DNA from: Cephalotus follicularis
Lineage: Eukaryota > Streptophyta > Magnoliopsida > Oxalidales > Cephalotaceae
Reading direction: 5' to 3'
DNA: 64,000 nt
Assembly: GCA_001972305.1 (NCBI GenBank)
Contig: BDDD01001358.1
Coordinates: 54,717 to 118,716, forward strand
In this document: positions 20,535 through 30,457 of the stretch, piece by piece
How the letters are laid out: each line of letters opens with the position of its first letter
How positions within the stretch are numbered: the stretch's first letter is position 1
Made by a program: the position numbers and the translations under genes
The notes under the pieces: model-generated
Databases searched by the model: none
The model's input: only the letters and a program-made list of their open reading frames with translations
What the model was told of the DNA's origin: nothing

Positions 20535-22985
20535 GCTTTGCTCTGTTTTCTGCAGATTTTCTGTTAATGCGCGAGGATGAATGCAAATGATGCATAAATG
20601 AGAAAACAAGCATTTTGAGCAAGCATACATATTCACAACAATCATAGAAACATGTCAACCAGTCAATTTCACACAAACCTAATTCCAATCTAAATTTTGA
20701 ATATGTTTGTTCATCTAACGGTTTAGTGAATATGTCCGCGACTTGTTCTTGGGTCGGGACGAAAACTAATTCAATATCACCTTTTTCTATGTGGTCTTTT
20801 ACGAAGTGATATCTTATGTCAATGTGCTTAGTTCTAGAGTGATGAACGGGGTTTTTCCCTAAGCATATTGCATTAGTGTTATCACACCTAATTGGCACTT
20901 TTACAAAGTTAAACCCATAATCAAGGAGTTGTTGCTTCATCCACATGATTTGAGCGCAACAACTGCCCGCGGCAATATATTCGGCTTCGGTAGTCGAAAG
21001 TGCTACCGAAGTTTGTTTCTTGCTAAACCAAGAAATGAGCATATTGCCTAAAAATTGACATGTGCCACTTGTGCTTTTTCTATCTACCTTAAATCCTCCG
21101 AAGTCGGCATCGGAGTAAGTGTTTAGGTCAAAGGATGATTTCCTAGGATACCATAGTCCTAAGGACGGTGTATATGCTAAATACTTAAAGATGCGTTTTA
21201 CGGCATGCAAATGGGATTCTTTGGGACATGCTTGAAATCTAGCACACAAGCATACACTAAACAAGATGTCCGACCTACTAGCCGTTAAGTAAAGCAGTGA
21301 TCCTATCATGCTTCTATACAAATTTTGATCAATGGACTTACCTTGCTCATCCTTATCAAGCTTTGTAGTTGTGCTCATAGGGGTCTTGCTCTTTTTGGCG
21401 TTCTCCATCCCAAATCTTTTGAGTAAGTCCTTGACATACTTTGATTGGTTGATGAAGATTCCTTCCTCTAGTTGTTTGACTTGAAGTCCAAGGAAGTAGT
21501 TGAGCTCACCCATCATGCTCATTTCAAATTCTACCTGCATGATCTTAACAAAACTCTTGCACAAGTCTTTGTTAGTAGAACCGAAAATAATATCACCTAC
21601 ATATACTTGAACAATTAAAATTTTACTATTGACAGTTTTTGTAAAGAGGGTAATATCAATAGTGCCTCTTTTAAAACCATTTTCAAGTAGATATCCACTC
21701 AATTTTTCATAGCAAGCTCTAGGAGCTTGTTTCAAGCCATATAATGCCTTTGAAAGTTTAAAGACATGGTCGGGATAATGAGGGTTTTCAAACCCGGGAG
21801 GTTGTTCCACATAAACTTCCTCCTTTATTAACCCATTTAAGAATGTACTTTTTACATCCATTTGAAAAAGAGTAAAATCCTTAAATGATGCATATGCAAG
21901 TAACATGCGTATAGACTCTAATCTAGATACAGGTGCATATGACTCATCAAAGTCGATTCCCTCTTCTTGGGAGTATCCCTTAGCAACTAGTCTAGCCTTG
22001 TTCCTAATTACTATACCTTGGTCATCTACCTTGTTCCTATAAACCCATTTGTGCCTATTATGTTTTGGTTACTAGGTCTAGGTACTAGGTTCCATACTTT
22101 ACTCCTTTCAAATTGATTCAATTCTTCTTGCATGGCATTAATCCAATTTTCATCCTTTTCGGCCTCATTTATATTTTTAGGCTCAATTTGAGATAAGAAA
22201 GCAATGTAATTGTGATTAATGCTAGATCTAGTAGAAACACCTAATCTAGGATTACCTATTATAGCTTCATGAGGATGTCCTCTTACCACCTTCAAGGTTT
22301 TGTCATGAAGAGCTTCTTGATAGCTTTCTTGAGGGGTTTCTTCTATGGTGGACCCCTCCTTTTTGGCTTCATCTAGATTAAGCTTGTTAACACCATTCTC
22401 AATAAAATCTACACAATCATCAACAATAACTTCTTTTGGAAGTTTAGGGTTAGATTCATCAAAAATAACATGCATTGATTCTTCAACAAGTAAGGTTCTT
22501 TTATTAAAGCATCTATAAGCCCTACTATGAGAAGAATAAGCAAGAAAAATACCTTGATCGACTTTGGAGTCAAATTTTCCAAGATGCTCTTTTCCATCAT
22601 TGTGGATAAAGCACTTACAACTGAAGGTATGAAAATAACTATTGTTCGGCTTTCTCCCCCTCCATAATTCATATGGAGTCTTTTTGAGAATAGGCCTAAC
22701 TGATATACGATTTAGGATATAACATGAAGTATTTATTGCTTCGGCCCAAAAGTATTTTGGTAAATTATTTTCGTTTAAATGTGTTCTACACATTTCTTGT
22801 AATGTTCTATTCTTCTTTTCAACAACCCCATTTTGTTGAGGTGTTCTAGGAGTGGAGAACTCATGTATAAAACCATTTTCATTGCAAAAGTTTTCAAACA
22901 AATGATTTTCAAATTCTTTTCCATGATCACTTCTAATTTTAGAAATTGAAGTGTCTTTTTCATTTTGAACGGTTTTGCAAAAGCA
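20449..22985 (-). pseudogene. pol: C1 pol: integrase part, RT and RNase H
   Basis: The minus strand reads, from right to left, IRSDHGKEFEN and TPRTPQQNGVVEKKNRTLQE (second and third integrase catalytic positions, D and E). After the integrase tail comes [15 protein letters not shown], then a frameshift near 22030. RT and RNase H are open from 21906 to 20449: [66 protein letters not shown]. The RT active site is YVGD instead of YVDD, so a catalytic Asp is lost. Protease and the first half of integrase are deleted, with the junction near 22985 next to gag. The final stop seen in C2 is missing, so the frame runs 75 codons further. Confidence 0.88.
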
Positions 22986-23003
22986 TACCTACAAGCATAA
23001 ATT

Positions 23004-24604
23004 TCAAATATTCGTTTGAGGTACCCAACAAACCTTGGGTCCTTTGGGGTTAGTCAAAATGGTTCCTTTGGGAACCCAACTCCTTTTAATCCTAGAGAAG
23101 TTCAAGTCATTCAATACATTTTGTTTATAAAAGAATGATGTAGAAGTGTGTCCATTATTACCACAAATATTGCAAGACACAATTATACTTCTTTTATGCA
23201 TATTACTTCTTCTATAAAAGCAAGATGAGAATGCATGACCATATTTACTACAATGTGTACACAAGACATTCATCCTTTTCTTATTTATGGCATTTTTCTT
23301 ATGATAGCATTGTGAGGATGTGTGTCCATGTTTGCCACAAAAATTGCATGAATTAGTCAAATTCTTCCTAAACATGGCATTCTTTTTATGGAAGCAAGTA
23401 AAAGATGTATGTCCAATTCTCCCACAATAGTCACATGCGGTTTTTACAATTTTCCTTTTAATTTTAGCCTTTTCAACCTTTTCTTTTTCGAATTTTTCTT
23501 TCCTTTCAAAAAATGCTTGATAAAGCTTAACATTGTTCATTTCTTCATATCCTAGTCCGGCTTTATCAAATACACATCTTTGCATCCCAAGGAGATTTTC
23601 AAGCTTCTTACTACTATTAGAAAACTTTGAGAAAGTTTTCTTTAAAGCTTCTATTTCCTCCTTCAGATTTTTATTTTCTTTTACAAGATATGCCACTTCA
23701 TTTTCTAAAAGATCTACCACAATTTCATTTGAGGTTTCTTCCTTGGCCAATTTAAGTTCATCATTTTCATTTGCCAAAGACTTAACCTTTTTCTTTAATG
23801 ATGCAATTATAGAACTATATTTTTCTACTACTAAAATGAGTTCGTCATATGTTACCTCATCGCCTTCTTCTTCTAAAGCCATCAAGGCTATTTGAGCCAC
23901 TTCTTCATTTGAGTCTTCATCCGAGCTAGACTCATCACTATCGTCCCATGTTGCAATCATGGCCTTCTTCTTCTTCTTAGGTCCTTCTTCTTGAGGCGAG
24001 GGCAATCGCTTTTGTAATGCCCTGGTTTGTTGCACTCGAAGCATATGATTTCTTCAAGTTTACTTGACTCTCCTTTTTGGTAGAATTTCTTATTTGGCTT
24101 TCAACCAAATTTCTTTTTGCTAGCAAGGAACTTTTTGAACCTCCGAGTGATAAATGCTAGCTCTTCATCATCATCATCATCATCATCATCCTCGGAATCT
24201 TCGGTTTGGGATGATTTTAAGGCAACTATATTCTTCTTCTTCTTCTTCTTCTCCTTTTCTTCATCGTCATCCTTCTTTTACATAGATAGTTCACGAGTCA
24301 TTAATGACCCAAGAAGATCTTCCAATGCAAGGACATTGAGGTTCTTCGCTTCCTCAATTGCGGTGACCTTTGGCATCCAAGTCCTTGGTAAGCACCTAAG
24401 AATTTTTCTTACCATTTCACTGTTAGAATATGTCTTATCTAAAGCTTGTAAAGCATTAATGATGTTTGTAAATCTAGAGAACATGGATTTAATATCTTCG
24501 TTCTCATTCATAGTAAACATTTCATATTCATGTACAAGCATGCTGATTTTGGCTTCCTTAACTTGATTAGTCCCTTCATAGGTGACCTCAAGTCTATCCC
24601 ACAT
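23004..24604 (-). pseudogene. gag: C1 gag with five zinc knuckles
   Basis: The minus strand begins inside a UBN2-like gag (MWDRLEVTYEGTNQVKEAK); the N-terminal part is gone. After an acidic, Lys-rich linker a first knuckle CFECNKPGHYKSDC lies near 24040-24000. A coiled-coil-rich stretch (LKKKVKSLANENDELKLA) follows, then four more knuckles in tandem (CDYCGRIGHTSFTC, CNFCGKHGHTSSQC, CTHCSKYGHAFSSC, CNICGNNGHTSTSF). The last has lost its final Cys. Gag packages element RNA. The end motif CWVPQTNI is followed by TGA, as in C2. A stop at 24278 and a frame change near 24045 break the gene. Confidence 0.85.
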
Positions 24605-24618
24605 TTCCTTGGCGGGGG

Positions 24619-25737
24619 TGAATTGTAGTTTCTAAAAATTATCTAAACTTTTCGCAATTTAAAACAATGAACAACAAAATCAAGCAATAGCAATTTAACC
24701 AACAATAAAAAGAGAGAGAGTTGGAGAGATTGCAAACACTAGTTTAGAGTGGTTCCGCGTAACTTTTGCCTACGTCCACTTTTCCCAAGGATCTCCTTGA
24801 GTTTCCACTAGTTCTCCGAACACAATTCCGGGTGCTATTCGGTACACCTTTGTGATTGAACTCAATCACTTACAACACTCTTGGGTTCACTCCCCAATTT
24901 CTCTTAGGGTTCACTCCCCTATTACAATCAAAATAGATAGAAGATGTGTTTCGATCTAAACCTCTCACAAGGTTGGATTTTACAAGATAAGTTTGCTGAA
25001 TGTAATTGAATACAAAGATAGGCTAAGATATGAACATGAAAACTCTTGAGATAAGCTTTTAATTTGAATGCTTGTTGTGTATTTCTTTTGAATGATCTTT
25101 GTGCTTGTGTTTCTCTACTTGTTTTTCTTGAAAACATTCGTGTATATATATCTTCTTGCCTCATAGATCCGTTGGGAATGTATTGGGATTTGTTCCATCA
25201 TGGAATGTCCACTAAAACTCTGTTAGAAATGTTTCAAGCCGTCCAAAGCGTCGACTGTCACGCTCAAAGCGTCGACGCTTATGTGACCATTAGGGATCTC
25301 AAATTCAAATTGTCGAGTCAAAGCGCAGGCGTTCTGTCTTCAAAAGTTGATCGGCAGCTCAAAGCGCTGACGCTTAAGGTTGGGTGTCGACGCTTAGGAC
25401 AAATTGAATTCCAATTGGGCTCGCTGGTTTTGTCGGCAGACGCTTTGCACAAAGAGCAGACGCTTTGTGTTAAAACGCCGACGCTTGAATCTTGGGCGTC
25501 GATGGTTTGAGGTATTGTTCCTCTTTTCAAAGTGCTTCACCGGTAGACGCTTTGTTCCTTGTCTCGACTTCCTCTCAATGCGCTGACGCTTTATCTTTGA
25601 GCGTCGACGGTTTGCCCTGTATCTGCAGAATTCTTGTGCTGTTTTGTGCATTCCATGGGTTTTCTTGAACATCAAGAAACTTTGTTAAACTCAAATATGT
25701 TATCATCAAAACTAGGATTGAGACATAAATGTCAACA
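24619..25737 (-). repeat. C1 5' LTR fused to gag
   Basis: It runs from AATTGTAGTTTCTAA to AAATGTCAACA at 25737. Its inner end joins gag directly at a C-run microhomology near 24615-24620, so the tRNA-binding site and about 110 gag codons are gone. It carries the array 25248-25612 and a TATATATA box near 25143, about 100 bp downstream on the minus strand. Confidence 0.85.
25248..25612. repeat. GCGTCGACGC palindrome array in the C1 5' LTR
   Basis: It is the partner of 18193-18552 and better preserved: GTCGAC cores at about 25250, 25270 and 25388, plus GCCGAC, GCTGAC and a terminal GTCGAC at 25603. Several neighbours are 20-21 bp apart. Confidence 0.87.
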
Positions 25738-26111
25738 TTTTGCATGCATGACTTCGATTGAAGTTTAAGTTTATTGCATATTTTTGGATGATGATGAATG
25801 AATTGTGTAGACGGAATGTCATGTGTTAGGCTGTGGGGCCCTCCTAATAGTTCGTGGCGTGAAATTTTAACTGGTATCAGAGAGACGCAGTGGGATCAGC
25901 CTCATTTATTGGAGGTACCATTTCTATATTCCAGCATTTGGCATGGACCCTTACAAATCCGGGTTCATCTCATTCATATGTTGCCATGCATTTTCTATGT
26001 CATATTGAGGTGGAACCCCAGCCCTTATCTTTTATAATGGAGGTTAGCACCCCAGTAGGAGAACCTGTTTACTTAGAATGGATGTGTAAGTCTTGTGCCC
26101 TAGTGATTGTC
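25738..26111 (+). mobile_element. R1: gypsy remnant, LTR end, PBS and protease piece
   Basis: GGCGTGAAATTTTAAC resembles a gypsy LTR end and is followed by TGGTATCAGAG at 25872-25882, a tRNA-Met primer site. Directly after, the plus frame 26018-26111 reads a stretch with EVSTPVGEPVYLEWMCKSC. It resembles the gypsy protease segment seen in G3 (DVSTPTGTSMYTDSIYRSC). Gag is missing between them, so this is a deleted remnant. It is cut at 26112 by R2. Confidence 0.6.
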
Positions 26112-26690
26112 TGTAACACCCCTAGTGATCATCTGACAGGACCCGTTCCCTTACAATTCTGGGAGATGTGCCCTACCGGGGATGGTGCTCCTGCCAACAA
26201 CCCTTCTCTACTAAAACTGCTTGCTCAAACTACAAGGGATCTCTCCAAGGATTTGTTATGCAAAGGCCCGACAAGGAAGTCAGGGCTGGGCACGCAAATG
26301 TTGCGGGAAAAAGGCAGGGGACAAATGAACGGAGGACTCAAACTCCCCGTTTCATTAAGTCACCAACTGCTCATGTCCAAGAACCCCAAAACGCGCCGCT
26401 TCACTTAAAACATCCGAGGAGAAACACTCGCGTGCTCCTGACGTGATCACTTAAACACCAAGGTCTGCTTATATCCAGAGGTCACACTTCCTCCACGGGC
26501 TTCTTCTCCTCTGCCCTTCTCTCAAGAGCTCCTAACATAAACTTACCGAGCATCAAAAAGGCACAGCTTAAATAATAGAAACATTGCAGTGCTAGAAACT
26601 ATTATTTTAATCTGCCGCATGAAACCTCAAGTCATCCTCGGACCTCTCTCTTTATCTCCTCTGGCCACGCATCTGAGGACTCAACATCAA

Positions 26691-26763
<73 letters not shown>

Positions 26764-27587
26764 CCATCCAAGGTCTCCCTCTCTCCCTAGACTTAAGATA
26801 TATCTACATCCATCCATCTAAGCAACCATCTATCCGAGGACTCCCTAGCGGCTCGGATGTAACTACAAACACAAAGCTTTAAATATAAAACTACTAACAT
26901 ATCATAACATAAAGCTAGTCCACGAACTAAAAACATCTATTGCTTTCATCAATGTACTTTTACATAACATGCTAGTCCTCAGACTAGAACAACCTCTGAT
27001 TTTTTTCCATACTTCAAAAGAATCAACATAAGCTTTCTTACTTTAACATATCTTATACAAAACATATGTACCAAGGGTACTCCACAAAACAAAATAAAGG
27101 TAAAGGAACCCAAAAGAATTCCCAATGCTATGCATGCTATATGCCCGAGCTGCTTCCTGAGGTGCTGAGCACAAAAACTACCTTTGCTTAAGCTTCCTAC
27201 TACTGGGCTGGAGGATCTCCTCCTGCTGGATGGTCTGAAAAATAATCTATGAGGGGGTTAGTCAACTTGACTAAGTGACTGAGAACAAATCATCATCTGG
27301 TGAATTCTTTTAAAATGAATACGCTGAAGAAAGCATACCATGAACATGAGGAAATATCCCAACTGGGGAAAAGAACTATGAACAACATATATGTCATGGC
27401 ATACAATAAAGAAACGCTCGAAGTACTTTGAAAGACTTACTCTTTTCTTTGCTTAGCTGTTACTTTAGAATGCTCATGAAAACTGAATAAAACTTAAGAT
27501 TTCAACTGTTAGCAAGAGTGCTCGGAAAAAGGTCCGACTAGGCTAAAATGCCGAGGAGGACAAGAACTGATCTCGGAACTTACTTTG
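26112..27587 (-). repeat. R2: gypsy LTR fragment cut by C2
   Basis: It starts TGTAACACCCC inside the R1 protease piece and has the LTR hairpin TTAGTC/GACTAA at 27258-27274, the counterpart of TTAGCC/GGCTAA elsewhere. C2 inserts at 27588 and the rest of this LTR is lost at the C2/G3 junction. A CA/TA microsatellite lies at about 26695-26762. No coding sequence is seen. Confidence 0.6.
26695..26762. repeat. (CA)n(TA)n microsatellite
   Basis: A run of CA/AC dinucleotides followed by TATATATATA. A similar CA-TA run lies at 48824-48858 in S5. Confidence 0.95.
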
Positions 27588-27713
27588 TGTTGACATTTAT
27601 GTCTCAATCCTAGTTTTGATGATAACATATTTTTATTTTAACAAAGTTTCTTTATGTGCAAGAAAAGAAAGAATGTTGCAAAAAAAACCAGAAAATTGGA
27701 ATTACAGGTTAAA

Positions 27714-28075
27714 GCGTCGATGCTTTAAATGTAAGCGTCAGCGCTTAAGGGAACCGTCGAAAGTTGGGAACAAAGCGCCAATAGTTGGAGCATTACAAGC
27801 AAAGAAGAAATTGTCCAACCATTGATGCTCTAAGGAAAGCGTCAACGCTTTGAGGCTAAGCACCAGCGCTTAAGAGGGCTACATCAGCGGTTAAAAATAG
27901 GGACTTTTGGGCCAATCAAAATTGCCCAAAGCGTCAACGCTCAACGCAAACCGTCAACGCTTTGAGGACAACCGTCGACCCCAAAATTCAAGACAGCCAA
28001 CGCTTAGAGCAAAGATTCAAATTCAAACTTCCAACGGTCATATAAGTGTCGATGCTTTGAAGAACACCGTCGACA
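27714..28075. repeat. GCGTCGACGC palindrome array in the C2 5' LTR
   Basis: Core positions: GTCGAT 27716, GTCAGC 27737, GTCGAA 27756, GCCAAT 27777, then about 27820, 27841, 27862 and 27883, then GTCAAC 27933 and 27953, GTCGAC 27973, then GTCGAT 28048 and GTCGAC 28069. Successive neighbours are 19-21 bp apart. Confidence 0.9.
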
Positions 28076-28176
28076 CTTTGCGCACTAGAGACAATTTCTG
28101 GTGGATTTTTAATGCGCTGTCTTTGAAGCAACTAGCCCCAAGACACTACCAACGGATCTTTCAAGTCAAAAATAGC

Positions 28177-28182
28177 TATAAA
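28177..28182 (+). promoter_or_regulatory. C2 LTR TATA box
   Basis: TATAAA in AGCTATAAACAAAAAG, downstream of the U3 array. The same box is at 38045-38050 in the 3' LTR. Confidence 0.65.
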
Positions 28183-28745
28183 CAAAAAGAGAACAAGAAG
28201 AACAAATAACAAGAATTCAAGTGAGCAATATACAAAGAGAAAACAACATCAAATTAACAAGAGCAACCAAGATCATCAAAAAGCTTCATATCAAGCTCTA
28301 TTTTGTGCCTTAGCTTATATTTTGTTCATATTAGTTTGAGAGCATCTATCTTGTAAAATCCAACCTTTGAGAGGTTAAGATCAAACACAAACTCCTCATT
28401 ATACACCTTGATTGTAATAGGGGAGTGAACCCAAAGAATTGTAAGTGATTGAGGTCAATCACGAACAAAGTGTAAAGGTGCACTGAATAATGCTTGCAAA
28501 TTTATTCAGAGACTAGTGGAAATTAAAGGAGATCCTTGGGAAAAGTGGACGTAGGCAAGAGTTAAGCCGAACAACTGTAAAACAGTGTTTGCAACTCTCT
28601 TACTCTCTCTCCTTAATTATTTTATTTATTTTACTTTGATATCATATATACATTGTGTTCATAGTATTAACTTAAATTTGCGAAAAAGTTAACCAGATTA
28701 TTAGAAACTACAATACATCCCCCCTCCCCTTGTAGTTTATTCAAT

Positions 28746-28757
28746 TGGTATCAGAGC
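28746..28757 (+). promoter_or_regulatory. C2 primer-binding site
   Basis: TGGTATCAGAGC, complementary to the 3' end of initiator tRNA-Met, two bases after the 5' LTR. Confidence 0.93.
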
Positions 28758-28792
28758 GGTAGGCTTATAATTCTTAAGTGCTAGGGCCTTTA

Positions 28793-30457
28793 ATGATCTA
28801 GGATGACAATGAACATGAACACCAGAGAGAGCCAAAACATATCAAAACCCCTTTCTTCGATGGCAATAACTATAGCCATTGGAAGGCTAAGATGACTATC
28901 TTTATTCAATCCCTCGATCATAACTTGTGGGACCTCATTGTTGTTGGTCCAAATCTTCCTACTGTCACACTTGAAAATGGGAATGTCATTCCTAAACCTA
29001 GGAATACTTATGATGATAATGATGAAAGAAGAGTTCAAATAAATGCTAAAGCTAAACACATTATCATTTGTGCTATAAACTCAAATGAATGCAATAGGAT
29101 TTCGTCTAGCATTTCCGCCAAAGAAATGTGGGATAGACTTGAGGTCACCTATGAAGGGACAAATCAAGTCAAAGAAGCTAAGATTAGCATGTTGGTTCAT
29201 GATTATGAAATGTTCACTATGAATGAGAACGAAGATATTAAATCTATGCTTTCTAGATTTACAAATATTATTAATGCATTGCAAGCTTTGGATAAAACCT
29301 ATTCTAACAGTGAAATGGTGAGAAAAATTTTTAGGTGCTTGCCAAAGCTGTGGATGCCGAAAGTCATCTCCATTGAAGAAGCAAAGAACCTCAACATCCT
29401 TCCACTAGAAGATCTTCTAGGGTCACTAATGACTCATGAGCTTTCGATACAAAAGAAAGATGACGATGAGGAGAAGGAGAAAAAGAAGAAGAAGATAGTT
29501 GCATTGAAATCAACTTTAATTGAAGACTCAAGTGAAGAAGTGACTCAATTAGCTTTGATGGCTTTGGAGGAAGAAGAAGAGGAAGAAAACGATGAGGTAA
29601 CTTATGATGAACTTGGCTTAGTTGTAGAAAAATATAGTTCTATGATAGCTTCTTTAAAGAAAAAGGTCAAGACCTTAGTAAATGAAAATGAGTAACTAAA
29701 ATCAATTAATTTAGCTAAGGAAGATAACTCAAATGAAATTGCAGTAGATCTTTTAGAAAATGAAGTAGCTTTTCTAGAAAAGGAAAATAGAAATCTTAAG
29801 GAAGAGATAGACGCTTTAAAGAAGACTTTTTCAAAGTTTTCTAATAGTAGGGAAAAGCTTGAACATCTTCTTGGTATGCAAAGGTGTGTATTTGATAAGG
29901 CCGAACTAGGATACGAACAAATGAACAATGTTAAGCTTTATCAAAACTTCTTTGAAAGGAAAGAAAGGATAGAAAAAGAGAAGGTTGAAAAAGTTCATAT
30001 TAAGAAGAAAATTGTAAAGATTTCTTGTGACTATTGTAGTAAGATTGGACATACATCTTTTTCTTACTTTCATAAAAAGAATGCCATATTTAAGAAAAAT
30101 ATGAATGACTCTTGTAATTTTTGTGGGAAACGTCGACATGTATCTTCATTATGCTATCATAAGAAAAATACTATATTCAAGAAAAAGATAAATATTTCAT
30201 GTAGCCATTGTGGTAAATATGGTCATACTTCATCATCTTGTTTTTATAAAAGAAACATTTTTTATAAAGGAAAAATGATTGTATCTTGTAATAATTGTGG
30301 TAATGATGGCCATATCTCTACTTCATGTTTTTATAAAGAAAATATTTTGAATGATTCAAATTTCACTAGAATAAAGAAAAGTTGGGTTCCCAAAGGAACC
30401 ATTGTGACTAACCCCAAAGGACCCAAAATTTGTTGGGTACCTCAAACAAAAATTTGA
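28793..30457 (+). pseudogene. gag: C2 gag with four tandem zinc knuckles
   Basis: The ATG at 28793 is in frame, but codon 3 is TAG (28799-28801). A UBN2-like gag domain follows (PFFDGNNYSHWKAKMT ... MWDRLEVTYEGTNQVKEAK ... NSEMVRKIFRCLP). Then come an acidic linker, a stop TAA at 29693-29695 and a coiled-coil stretch in the same frame. Four CCHC-type knuckles start at 30026, 30113, 30200 and 30287, exactly 29 codons apart: CDYCSKIGHTSFSY (last Cys lost), CNFCGKRRHVSSLC, CSHCGKYGHTSSSC, CNNCGNDGHISTSC. The canonical first knuckle found in C1 and C3 is deleted. Gag ends WVPQTKI then TGA. It would form the particle and bind RNA. Confidence 0.9.

Larger units (their letters stand above)
17471..25737 (-). 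mobile_element. C1: SIRE/Maximus-like Ty1/copia element, defective
   Basis: A minus-strand element: 3' LTR 17471-18680, purine tracts, envelope-like ORF (19441-20283), palindrome array, pol (20449-22985), gag (23004-24604), 5' LTR 24619-25737. It lacks the PBS and the gag N-terminus, because the 5' LTR is fused straight to gag, and it lacks protease plus the first half of integrase. No 5-bp duplication is seen (flanks TTCTA and TTTTG), which may relate to the N gap in its left LTR or to a rearrangement. Confidence 0.88.
27588..28743 (+). repeat. C2 5' LTR
   Basis: It starts TGTTGACATTTATG and ends near TTTATTCA just before the PBS, about 1156 bp. U3 contains the palindrome array 27714-28075. 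A TATAAA box lies at 28177-28182, about 100 bp after the last unit. A G/C-rich block CATCCCCCCTCCCC lies near the end. Confidence 0.9.

Noticed and set aside
24117-24566. Ser-rich plus-strand ORF
   Set aside because: It is the reverse strand of the Asp/Glu- and Lys-rich part of C1 gag (codon runs of CAT/TCA).
25872-25882. Possible tRNA gene piece (TGGTATCAGAG)
   Set aside because: It is a retrotransposon primer-binding site; no cloverleaf can be formed around it or around the other copies.
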